DNA from: Micropterix aruncella | Taxonomy: Eukaryota; Arthropoda; Insecta; Lepidoptera; Micropterigidae | Assembly (NCBI GenBank): GCA_944548615.1 | Contig: OX155955.1 | Coordinates: 8,595,631-8,659,630, forward strand | Length of the DNA: 64,000 nucleotides | Direction: 5' to 3' | Part shown: positions 34,218 to 45,529 of the stretch, in pieces | Position numbering within the stretch: the first letter of the stretch is position 1 | Layout of the letters: each line of letters opens with the position of its first letter | Position numbers and translations under genes: made by a program | Notes under the pieces: generated by a model | Seen by the model: the letters and a program-made list of their open reading frames with translations, nothing else | What the model was told of the DNA's origin: nothing | Databases searched by the model: none

Positions 34218-34820
34218 AAACTAAGTTGTAGCTGATTTTAAAATCTGTTTCCAAAATTCATTATGGCTTTTAGGTTAAAAAATTAAACAGCGTTTATTTT
34301 ATACTGCAGGAGTTTATTTTATAATGAGGGGGATTTTATGTAAACTTGGACAGCCTAATAAATTTTACACCTTATATTTCTAACGAAGTTAAAAAGTTTT
34401 TATGAAAAGAATTATTAAAAATGTTTACTTTCTGGAGCTAGGGCCCTGTAAATTTCGTCGACCAAGAGAAAAGCAATTGCGTTTTTTTTTTACTTTTTAT
34501 ATATTTCATAGTTTAAGTCTAAATATAGTGACCGTTATTTTATTGAATAGAGCTACACTCGGGAGCAATGAATCTAACATAAACCAACATAAACCTTAAT
34601 ATCTCCGAAACTAAGAATGTCAACTTATTCAAAGAGGTCCTCTGTAACAAAAACCGCATAATTTGTCGTTTTGTTTTCGCGCCTGTGTATAGGTTATGTT
34701 CGCCGAACCTGTTTTTCATGGTTTCCCATTGTTTTTTATGTTTCCTGGTGGTTTTTCGCTGTTTTCGTGCATTTCTCCCATTCTTTGACAGCTAAAACAT
34801 GTAGTTGCGAAATTCGGGAG
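34218..34820. other. Intergenic, nothing recognised
   Basis: AT-rich sequence with one short frame (34402-34599) without motif. Confidence 0.4.
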
Positions 34821-34824
34821 AACT

Positions 34825-35095
34825 TCGCGTTTGACAGCCGGTGACGCGCCGATCCTCTCACGTGATTGGTCGAGGTTGCGGTTTTGTTTTTTTGTTGATT
34901 TAACGACGTTAAAGGCCGTCTGGACGGAGACGATCGGCGATCATCGCGCAATCTCGTCCTTTGGCGATTCACGATGCGGCGAAGGCGGTTTTGCGAGTTT
35001 CGTGGTGGAAGTTGGCAACCTCCGTAATGGGAATAATGCCACAGTTTTACCGCCTGGCGGTTATATTTTTTATGTGAAGTGTGCGTGACTAATCT
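34825..35095. promoter_or_regulatory. CpG-dense block, possible promoter/5' exon (tentative)
   Basis: CpG density is much higher than in the AT-rich surroundings (for example ACGGAGACGATCGGCGATCA). A CCAAT-type GATTGG lies at 34864-34869 and a splice-donor-like CTGGTGAGC at about 35094-35102. These would fit a first exon of a host gene on the plus strand, but there is no TATA box, no convincing frame and no downstream exon in view. A decayed GC-rich repeat is an equally good explanation. Confidence 0.2.
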
Positions 35096-35099
35096 GGTG

Positions 35100-36005
35100 A
35101 GCATTTAATTTCATTTTGGGTTGGTTTTCACATAGGATCAGCTCGATTTTAACGGATTCTTTTCCCATGATCGCAGTTTGGAGGCACCTCTGTACCTCTG
35201 TTATTTTACTTAATATACCTGCTGCTAATGTGAGGGTTCTTCAAACTCGAAGACTCCCTAAGGACTTGCCTTCATATCCCGAAAATACTGGGAGTATTAT
35301 TTGGCTGGAGCACGTGTGACACGCCGATTTGGCGAGAGCGGAACGAGGGGTGGCCTTCGTGCCGATTAAACAAGAACATTTTACATACCCTTGTGTTTTT
35401 TCTTTAGCCTTTTGTGCATTTTGAGGGAAAGGATTTTCCGTTGGCCAAATCCAATGCCCGTCAATATTTAGTCCACGCTCTGAAATCGTTTTTTGTTTAG
35501 GGTAACTTTTTTCTTTTTTTTTATTTCTTTTTTTTGTATATTTTAAAAAAAAATAGTTTTCGTCTTTACTTTTAAAACACAGGTGGCGTCCTTATAGTAT
35601 TTTTTTTATGGTTTTGGTGGTTCTGCCTTGTTTCTTCAAAACACGGTAGATTATAATTTTCGGTTATACACTGTGCTAGTTTTTGTCATGTAGGAAAGGA
35701 ACTTTGTGTATATTGGACAATGCATAGTATTTGCTCGGGAACTTAGCCCTCGTTACTCCACATATATGTTTTCCATTGAAGAAAGAGTCACCAACACACT
35801 TTTAAAGTACTTGGTTAAAACTTTCTCATTCGTCGAAAAAGATTACTCCGGATACCTTGGTTATAGAATTACACTGATCTACCTACCGGAAATAAAGCAA
35901 ATCTAATATGGAACTATGATATTGTTGTCGATTAGAAACTTGCAACGATTTCCTTTATGTGGGCAACAGCCCTTTTTTTTAGATGAATAAATTTGCTCTT
36001 GCAGC
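35100..36005. other. Intergenic, nothing recognised
   Basis: T-rich runs at 35507-35560; no supported gene. Confidence 0.45.
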
Positions 36006-36006
36006 G

Positions 36007-36655
36007 GAAGTGTTGGGGCCCTGTCGCTCCAACATACCCACAACAAAAAAGTAATTTCCACAGAAATGAAACCGCAAACTCGCTCAAAGTTACACGAGCC
36101 AGCTGCAGTTAATTTCCAACTAAATTCGGCAAATTATGCCCAGGCAAGCGACACATGTCACGCCGCACTCGTAGCTATTACATCACCGCTCAACCTATAA
36201 AACGTAGTACATTTCAATCGATCGATATCATTCCCTTGGAGGACTAGTACGCGGCTATACATCATTCCCTTGGCAGACAGTTACCACGCTCTACCTATCA
36301 TTTCCTTGATGGACAAGTACACGGCTACACATCGTCCCCTCAGTGGACAGTTATCGCGACTACGCTTCATTAACAAGCAGTACCTGCATTATCCGCGATA
36401 CCGATCGTCCAGCCTCGCTCCTCGACTACACACATCCGACACACTACCACGGCTTCACCTCGCGCCCACACTACGACACAACAGCGAAATAACAACAAGG
36501 CGTTAGGAACTGGCGACTTCAACTTTCAACCTTCTGATTAAATACTTCTACTTCGACATCTACGACTTTCATTCACGGAGAAAACTTCATGATGAGAACC
36601 ACCCTTCGCATCCAATCAATTGGAGTCTAGTGAAGGTTGGCAACTCTCACAGAAG
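36007..36655 (+). mobile_element. Solo LTR of an LTR retrotransposon
   Basis: A 641-bp unit (36011-36651) starts TGTTGGGGCCCTGTCGCTCC and ends CAACTCTCACA, with the 4-bp direct repeat GAAG on both sides (36007-36010, 36652-36655). TATAAAA at 36196-36202 is a plausible promoter box. A second copy at 54276-54842 on the minus strand shares most of the sequence including the TATA box. No primer-binding site or coding region adjoins, so this is a solo LTR left by recombination. A 4-bp duplication fits Ty3/gypsy-like elements (inference). Confidence 0.8.
36229..36365 (+). repeat. Minisatellite inside the LTR, four ~34-bp units
   Basis: Units start at about 36229, 36263, 36299 and 36333, each with a (C)ATTCCCTTGG-like start and a GTACxCGGCTACACAT-like end. 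The LTR copy at 54.3-54.8 kb has only two such units (54571-54640), which accounts for the ~74-bp length difference. Confidence 0.8.
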
Positions 36656-36659
36656 CATA

Positions 36660-38240
36660 TACAGATAATCTGACGGTAACAAAATCAGAGGATACAGTAC
36701 GTGCTGCAGATCACAAACTCTTACTTTTATCGAAAATCATAATATACCACGTGATAATTGAAGAACCATGTAATTTATTTCACCTAGTGGGGATTGTGTA
36801 AATCCAGCATGGGACAGAGTGCGGTGGACTGCCATTTTGAAATCGTTTCGCTGTACACGGGAACTTTCCACGCACCATTGATTACTGTTGAATCAACGAA
36901 GCTACTGTCATAGTTATTGTCTCAATCGATAGTTCTGGTTATATTAAACAGATTCCCTATTTAAAACACTAGTTTCAAATTGATCTGGTGAAAGTGTACG
37001 AAAATGATGATGAGAATAAAAACATTTTAACAAAATGACGGCTTATACTAGAAGAAAAGCCTAGTCAAAATGCATGAATCATATACGGTTGGAAAGAATT
37101 ATTATATTACGTATCATTTCACACTGTATCAGCGTGTAAGTAGGAAAGTGTATGTGTGTGTGTTTATTTGTTTATGTGTATGTGTTTGACAGGGTGTGTG
37201 TGTGTGTGACGGTATGTATGTGTGTAGGTGTGTGAACGTCTGCATGTGTGTGGAAAGGGAGACTTTGTAGTATAATTCTAAAATATTATATCCTGGGATG
37301 TCACTTATCTTACAAAGTCATTAAGATAAAGGATAGAGTTCCTGGCCTGATTTTTATTAGGCCGGATTTTTAATAATCGGGTGATTTTAAATAATCGGGG
37401 TGAAGAAACGTTTAGAGTTAATTTTCTGAGTATTCAAAACATCACAAATAGAATAAATAGTATAATGTATACTGTGATGACTATATCGGTGATCCGAACT
37501 TGAAAGCGCTGCGCACATAGACATTCTATATGACGAATAGCACGTCGACACTACCAAATTGTTTACACGTCCGTTAACATGAATTCTAGAGCCCTGTTTT
37601 AATTTCCCTCTTTATATTCAACTGGTCTATCAAATAGCAACTTACTATACAGCACTGTCCCAAATCGCGTATCACGCTTTTCCGGAAACACTCTCTATCC
37701 GCCTATCCACCCACCCTGTAACCGAAGTCATATCAAGATCTGTTACGAGTAAATGATGCCTTCCTGCATTTTGTTGCATTCAGAGTAAGTTTGTTATCAA
37801 TACAATGTTCGGCAGGAAAGAACTGCTGAACGCGGTGAGTGGCCACATTAGTGGGTATCCCATTTGGTACTCTGACCCAGTAGCAATGAATGATTTACGG
37901 CATTTCGTGTCTTCGTGGCGTGCTAAGCGTCGCTTTTAGACGAATTGATAATTCGGGGCTCTCCCCCTCTGTGTGCGAGCGCTTCGTCGTCTCTATGAAA
38001 TGCACGCTTCCCTCTGCCCTGTACCGGTGTTTTAAACGTCGGTACAGCCCTTAAATTATGATTGTATTTATCAATCTGACATGATATCTCTCTCTAACGG
38101 GGGTGTCCGTGTCACCGCACTAGGCTGGCTCTATTCCCATTCCTTTCTTGCTGCCAGTTAACAGTTACTGCTTAATCTGTAGTCAATGAATTACCACCTA
38201 CCTTCGTTGAAAAAAAGTACATCAAATTGTAAAAATGAAT
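36660..38240. other. Intergenic; GT-rich microsatellite inside
   Basis: Interrupted (GT)n runs at 37144-37255. At 37900-38050 composition is more balanced but no frame is convincing. No gene called. Confidence 0.5.
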
Positions 38241-38241
38241 A

Positions 38242-38576
38242 TACAGTAGCACCTCGCATATCCGAGGTAATGTGGACCTAGAGTACCTTGGGTAATCGAA
38301 AACTCGGATAACATGGACTCTGTCGTAAATCGAGGGGGAAACATACGGTAAAGTTTAAAATGAATGAAAACTTAGTCAACTTAGTAAAATAAAACATATA
38401 TTAGTACATATTTAAATATAGTCAGTTAAAAATATAATTCAATGCATACTCGTACATACAAATATTATATAATACAGTACTGCATGGTAAAATTGGAGTA
38501 GAGAATTGACGTTGGTGGGTAAAAACATGGCCTATTAGCCCAAAACTCAGTTAATCGAAGCCGCGGCCCTACTGTA
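38242..38576. mobile_element. pogo/Tigger-like MITE with TA duplication
   Basis: CAGTAGCACCTCGCATATCC at 38244 and the right end GCCGCGGCCCTACTG at 38574 are flanked by TA (38242-38243, 38575-38576). CAGTAG...CTACTG ends and the internal GGATAACATGGACTC/ CTCGGATAA phrases are like Tigger/pogo termini. The 331-bp length leaves no transposase. Confidence 0.8.
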
Positions 38577-38579
38577 TCT

Positions 38580-39595
38580 AGACACATAAAATAAATGACT
38601 CTTTTGGGAATTTCCTATTATTCTTTGGAAATATTATTAGGCTCGGGCAGAAAATACGACTATAGTCGTTAAAACTTCCCGGATGGTCGATGGATTGGCT
38701 TCTGTCTCCATCCACCTCGTTAGAGTAAGGAAACCGAAACAATACAATTTTTGAGACATGCGATCCGAGGTCCGAAGTCCGACCCCTTCTAATCGTTCAC
38801 TGTCCGATGTATCCTCTACCGCAGAGTAAACTTTGAGGATATTGAACCTCAACAGTGCCGCAATATAGAAACTACGAACTCAGAAACGTATAAAAGTCTG
38901 TTAGCATTTATTGCAGCACTACAGAAACTTCTGAAATAAATGTTGTTTCGTTAGAACTTTTAACATAACCATCAACACCGCCCTATCTCTTAAGGAATGT
39001 AGGCTGTCTACTAGTTGTTTCTGAGGGAGACCCTTCAGCGAAATTTCCGATAAATGAGTGCGCGTCTAAGGGCCCGGTGGCTGTCGAAAGGTAACGTAAC
39101 TTACGTGGTTACTTTTATGGAGTGGAATTCGCCCGCGTCGCTGCCCAACTTGCCGTATCACTCCGCTGGGGGCTGACGTATCAAAGCTGCCCGTTATTGC
39201 TCGGAAAGATCCCTTCTTTGTTAAGGCTTTACCATACAACCAGGTCGTGTAAATAGAAATTCGAGTGAGGTGATGAATTGTTATATATATCGTAGATACA
39301 TAATATTTCATAGTACGTAACAAAGATTTGGAAAGAAGGTTTTGTCGTGAAATTCATAAACGTAATAGGGATTTGAAAATAACCTACAGCTTGTGGCCAC
39401 AACTACGTCGACCGGACAACCGGTTGAGTCACACCACGGATTGTAAAGAGGGTGGAACGCCGCCGATCGTAATGTGGGCTGCCACTTAACTACGCGTGTC
39501 CGTTCGAGGTCTTCCAGAGATGCCGCTATCTGTGGAAGTCCGATCTGATACAATGATTTGACAGCTAAAGGTCTGTGAAGTTGGCCATTGTGATC
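38580..39595. other. Intergenic, unassigned frames
   Basis: Minus-strand frames (38852-38637, 39323-39066, 39553-39308) are short and without known motifs. The 39070-39200 part is relatively GC-rich. Confidence 0.35.
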
Positions 39596-39599
39596 TGCT

Positions 39600-40135
39600 C
39601 GTTATCTTTGGTTGGCCCAATCCTTGGTTCAATTCCCATGGCGTAGCCTCCTCGAAGATGGTCGAACCTGGATAGGACTCTGTTTCCCCTATCACAGCAT
39701 GTGGATCAGTTCCTCTGGGAGATGACCTTCGGGCCCTGATGGGGGGGTTTGACCTTGAGGGCGCTACTCTTGAAACAACCCGTTGGCCACCTGATCCCAT
39801 GTGATATTGACTGGTTTACCAGTCGCGGACCTTGCCGCCCTTTAGGGCGGCAAGGTCCGCGATAAATATAAACTTAATTACCGCTAACATTGGGTAGAGG
39901 CCGCGCAAGCGACTTCAAATCTCTGACCAGGCTGGAGGATGGAGATATCCGTCCAAATCTGGTAGCAAGGAAGCGAGGTCAGCCGGCTGGGTCCTCTTAC
40001 CGCTTTGGACCGTAGAATTAGAGAGTGGACTGTCCTATGTCCTCTAAAATTTTTCACGTTCACTGCACTGTAGATAGATCGACCTAATGTCATCAAAACT
40101 ACCCGGGGTGACGGATTCACTCGGGGGTGTGTTCT
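39600..40135 (+). mobile_element. GC-rich repeat element, copy C (diverged)
   Basis: Shares TTGGCCACCTGATCCCATGT with copy B, GGCCGCGCAAGCGACTTCAA, an AGCGAGGTCAGCCGGCTGGG block and a terminal GGTGACGGATTCACTCGGGG with copies A, B and D, in the same order. It is more diverged and contains a local inverted duplication (39823-39862). Confidence 0.6.
39823..39862. repeat. Perfect 18-bp hairpin, 4-base loop
   Basis: TCGCGGACCTTGCCGCCC is followed by TTTA and the exact complement. The arm corresponds to the 'GTGGTCCGCGATAGATTC' site of the GC-rich repeat, so it arose by local inverted duplication or lies at a junction. A strong terminator-like fold, but no transcript context supports a terminator. 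Confidence 0.95.
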
Positions 40136-40601
40136 ATGCCCTCATTTGTACAAAACTGGCTTACGCTTCCCGCGGCGCCGGGTCCGCCTATACAACCGCT
40201 TTCCTCTGTGCTGTGAAGCAAACTGTGCAACTGACGAAACTGGATCCAACTATCGCCGATGTGGCTCCATTTATTTAACATCTCGCTGTGTAGTGGCAGC
40301 TTTCTCTTGGAGTTGGAGGCGGAATCGTTGATTTTGTATCGTCCGACGGGCTCGCCGTGGCTCGCTAGGCCGCTTGTTAGGCTACCGCTTGATTTCATGC
40401 TGTCTACGTCCGCCCGTCTTGACTTCTCACGCATGTCACAGAAAGAAAAAATTGAAAAGATATTCCGCTCTGACGTACTACTCTGTCTCGTTCACATGAA
40501 CTATTTTCCGACTATAGTTCAAAAGAAACGCAATCGACCCCATTACCTGCTTAAATATAAGTTTACTAAATTTGTTAATTTTACTTCTTACTTCTTCTAG
40601 T

Positions 40602-40740
40602 TTTATTTATTTATTTATTTATTTATCTATTTATTTGTAACGAAACAGATAGTAGGTAGTACATTTCATTAATAACATAGTGCCTTACATAATATGTTCT
40701 AACCTACTATCCTATAATATTGTTACAATGCATCCGTTAA
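40602..40740 (-). mobile_element. Retroposon 3' end on minus strand, (TTTA)n tail
   Basis: (TTTA)n at 40602-40637 is followed by GTAACGAAACAGATAGTAGG and the AT-rich sequence of a 3' UTR. Probably a short 5'-truncated LINE or SINE; the body is not recognised. Confidence 0.45.
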
Positions 40741-40755
40741 TAAGGCTCTAAGCTA

Positions 40756-41960
<1,205 letters not shown>

Positions 41961-41982
41961 TCTTTATTCTTAAGAAGAGGCG

Positions 41983-42140
<158 letters not shown>

Positions 42141-42279
42141 CACACATACATATTAAAATATATACACACATATCCACATATACATATACATACACACACA
42201 TACATATATACATATAGACACACCATACAGATCTACATATATTTTTATTTTACATATTATATATATTTTTATTTTTACA

Positions 42280-42590
42280 TTACACTAATGTTTTAGAGTG
42301 TATGGACTTTTTGATGTTCGCAAAGGTATCATTGAATATGTCGTTTCCTTGGCAGTTCATATCGAACGCGCGACACATCCTACTTATAGGTTTATTATAC
42401 GATAAATTATTTGCATGTAATAGGTTGGCAAATGTGTTATTATTTCTGGAATGCCTCTGGGGAACGCGGATTGGAAATTTAGCTAAGCTGGCCGGACTGT
42501 CTAGCTTGTTGATAGTGAAATGAAACATTTGCTTTGTTAAGGTATATTATTTTGTAGAAGGTAATTTAATTGAATGCTATGCATTTTTCT
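42280..42590 (-). pseudogene. Probable LINE ORF2 extreme C-terminus
   Basis: The minus-strand frame 42528-42280 reads FHFTINKLDSPASLAKFPIR, VPQRHSRNNNTFANLL and later NDIFNDTFANIKKSI. An 'IRVPxRxxRNNxxF...N...' segment followed by a helical end is typical of the post-RT tail in CR1/Jockey-type ORF2. No RT core is present, so this is a fragment call. Confidence 0.45.
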
Positions 42591-42599
42591 AAATAAATT

Positions 42600-43030
42600 T
42601 TTAAAAAAATCCGCGCCGTTGCTTGCTTTGCCGCGTGGTAGAAATACCGTCTCATTCACACCGTGTTCTTCTCGCTGGCTTTGACTCCTCACACATCGGC
42701 CATCTCTTTCTCGAGGCGACGGTCCCTCTTGCTCGCCGATGTCCACAACAAAGCTAATGTGTTTTGCGTTTTCTAAATTGTCTTCGGGTTATTTTCTTTT
42801 TGGCATTTTATACATAATTTTTGAGCTTTTTAATCAAACAATCATTTATATCATAGTAATGATAAATAAAGCGCAATATACTAGAGAGATATGAAATAAA
42901 ATTATTAACATTGACACGGCAAAAAATCAAGCATCTTAAACTGAAGAGTGGACCACCACTCACTGGTACGCTCATAAAAACATCAGGCATTAGGGATCTT
43001 TATTATTAAAAAAACTACTGTTTAAATCTT
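42600..43030. other. Intergenic, nothing recognised
   Basis: Mixed composition; no gene or repeat match found. Confidence 0.4.
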
Positions 43031-43035
43031 CGTTT

Positions 43036-43110
43036 GCGGACAGTACGGGTTATAATGTATCTCGAATTAGTTACGATATAACCCGTGTAGCTGCCCGCTT
43101 TATTGCTCTC
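43036..43110. repeat. Short foldback
   Basis: GCGGACAG and ACGGGTTATA are followed about 22 bp later by TATAACCCGT and CTGCCCGC, giving an interrupted ~75-bp palindrome. Possibly a remnant of a very short MITE. Confidence 0.6.
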
Positions 43111-43775
43111 TAGCTAAATCAATTACACCAACGATTGACCACGTCATGAAGCACGGCTGACATTCTTAAAACCTTTGTTTTCCCCCTTCTTTGTAAGTTA
43201 GCGTCATGGCCAAAACATCATTAGCCGAAGGAACCTTTCACAAAGTTGATACGATAGATATCTGTGTTCAAAAAATATTAACAAGGGATTTATTTTGAGA
43301 AAGAAGATTTTAGGAATATCCAGCGAGGCAATTCCGCAGCAAGTAAAGCTTTAATATTACAAACAGAAAGAAGGCGAAAATTATGATCAGCAGGGAATCC
43401 AATTGCTGCTACTTCGTAACACAAAACAGGCGAATTGCCTTTTTTCGGTTATTGATGCTGCACAAATCAGCCAAAAAATATAATGCTTAAAAGGTCATGA
43501 CGATACTTCACCTCATAAGCTTTCAAGTATTCCTTATTGTGTGTATTGGTTTTACGGCAGAAGAATTTTAAAACACCCATTAAAATGACAAATCTACATA
43601 CATAATAGGGGTCAATATTTCTATTAATTAAATATATGTTTTCATACCAAGTTTTTGGCCTTAAATTTCCATTATAGAACAGCAACTTCATAGGTAAGAA
43701 ACCAATATAAAAATAATATATTAATATGAATCGGCTACATAACAACCAAATTTGGTTGCACATCAGAACACCATT

Positions 43776-44372
43776 GACTACGTAACGACCAATATTGGCG
43801 GCTTGCTCCCGGAGCGCACAGTCATATTATTTTCTAATTCGAACGCATCTTAAAATCTATACCAAATATCTCATTGTTACCATGGATACATAGATGGCCA
43901 ATAGATTAATTTCGCGCGTAATTTTGAGAATATTTCTGGTAAAATTCAATTGTCAAACATCATCACTTTTTTTTTCGAGAAGTCATCAAAGTATCTAAAT
44001 ATTTTTACGTAAATAAGCAAAACATAATATTATCTTTGATAGAGTATCTAATATAGATCACGATAGTATTTATAATTTTTAAATAGGGTTCCGTATTTTT
44101 CCGTAAGAGAAGTACAACTTAGAAATTCCGAGTTTTTTTCCACTTTTTCGATTTTCTCATAATTATTCATAATTATCTAATTGTTTTACAAAATGACATT
44201 TCAATATTCTATATACAAAATTTCAATGCGATCATTTCATAGTTATTGTTTTTATTATTGCTATAGTAGTTTACTAGTTATAGTACTTTTTATCGAGCGC
44301 GGCGATATTACAAGAAATTCCAATAAATTGCCGTGGTCTGCCATGAAATTATGCCGCTACACGAAGGGTTAA
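43776..44372. mobile_element. piggyBac-like MITE, copy 1
   Basis: About 590 bp closely matching 61212-61840 over its full length (for example CTACGTAACGACCAATATTG, CAAACATCATCACTTTTTTT, TGCCATGAAATTATGCCGCT). The right end CGAAGGG is followed by TTAA (44369-44372). The left terminal bases are lost or mutated. There is no coding capacity. Confidence 0.7.
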
Positions 44373-44374
44373 AA

Positions 44375-45520
44375 AAACACATTTTACTTAAATTATACCA
44401 CCGGAAAAAGCGAAAGCGTAGAAAGTCACTGGCCTTGATCAGTATTTCACATCACAGTTCCTTCTCACCGTCAACCGCAAGATCATCTAGGTACCCCACT
44501 TCTTGACGTGACGGGAAAGAACAAGTAAAATAACCACCAGGCCACGTAAAATACCAAAAAACCATGTAAAATAAACACCTAGTTTAAGGGCATTTTAGGC
44601 CAGCAAAATGGCTGACGCTTAATAAACAGGTGAGAATTTGGCGTTTTTGTTTAGCTGCATTCGGGTTTGAAATCGGGATCAAAGCCGTTTGATTGTCATC
44701 TGTCAATTTGTCAGAAAATCATAGCCGGTCGTTTTTTTTTAAATTCCGTATTAATTCATAAAAATCTAATTATATGAAATATTTTTGCGATGCGCCGGAA
44801 GAAATTACTTATATGGAGGACTTGGAAGTCGTGGAAAGGCTGTTTGTCATCGAAGCCTTGGTAAATAGGCGGTGTGCGTCGTCGGGAGATCTATAGACCG
44901 CAATATAATTTATGTTCCCGAAGATTTAGATTTTAGAAGGAAAGTCTCAAATAACTGAAACGAAGATCGATATTTGGGGACAGCCGATTTTCTGATAGCA
45001 TATTCCATGACGATTCCTTTTTTGTAGTGATTAGAAAGTCAAGAAATAGCGTAGTCTTAATCGCTATTCTCGGGTCGATTCGAAATCTCGACTTTTGCAT
45101 TTATTTAATAATAAATAATAGGTAATAATCAGTCCACAATAATAATAAAAGGCAGTAAATTAAATGAAATGAAAGTAAATCAAAGTCGACCCATTCGGGT
45201 CGACTTTGATTACTTAAATTTACTACATTCGTAAATGACAATGAAATGTAAATGAAAACGACTACCCACGTTGCGCGCTGAACACACATCTCTTATCAAT
45301 ATTCTCATCTCTTATCCGACTTCGTCTTAACAGAATTTCTGACGCCCTAAAGACTGCTAATATACACGGATGCGAGGAAGACCTTCAAGGCGGGAAATAG
45401 CAGGACACGGGATGGCAGTATCTGCGTACGCTTTCCAGACGAATCGCGGCAAACCATAAAAACAAAGGTGCAATTAGAAGCCGTTATCGCTCATCTGTCA
45501 TCGTTTAACATCTAAGAGGT
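44375..45520. other. Intergenic; perfect hairpin at 45181
   Basis: No gene. At 45181-45208 CAAAGTCGACCC-ATTC-GGGTCGACTTTG is a perfect 12-bp stem, extending to ~19 bp with one gap (AAGTAAAT/ATTACTT). Confidence 0.6.
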
Positions 45521-45529
45521 TCCTAATAA

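Noticed and set aside
39845..39862. Hairpin as a transcription terminator
   Set aside because: No T-run follows and such terminators are bacterial; this sequence is a eukaryotic repeat.
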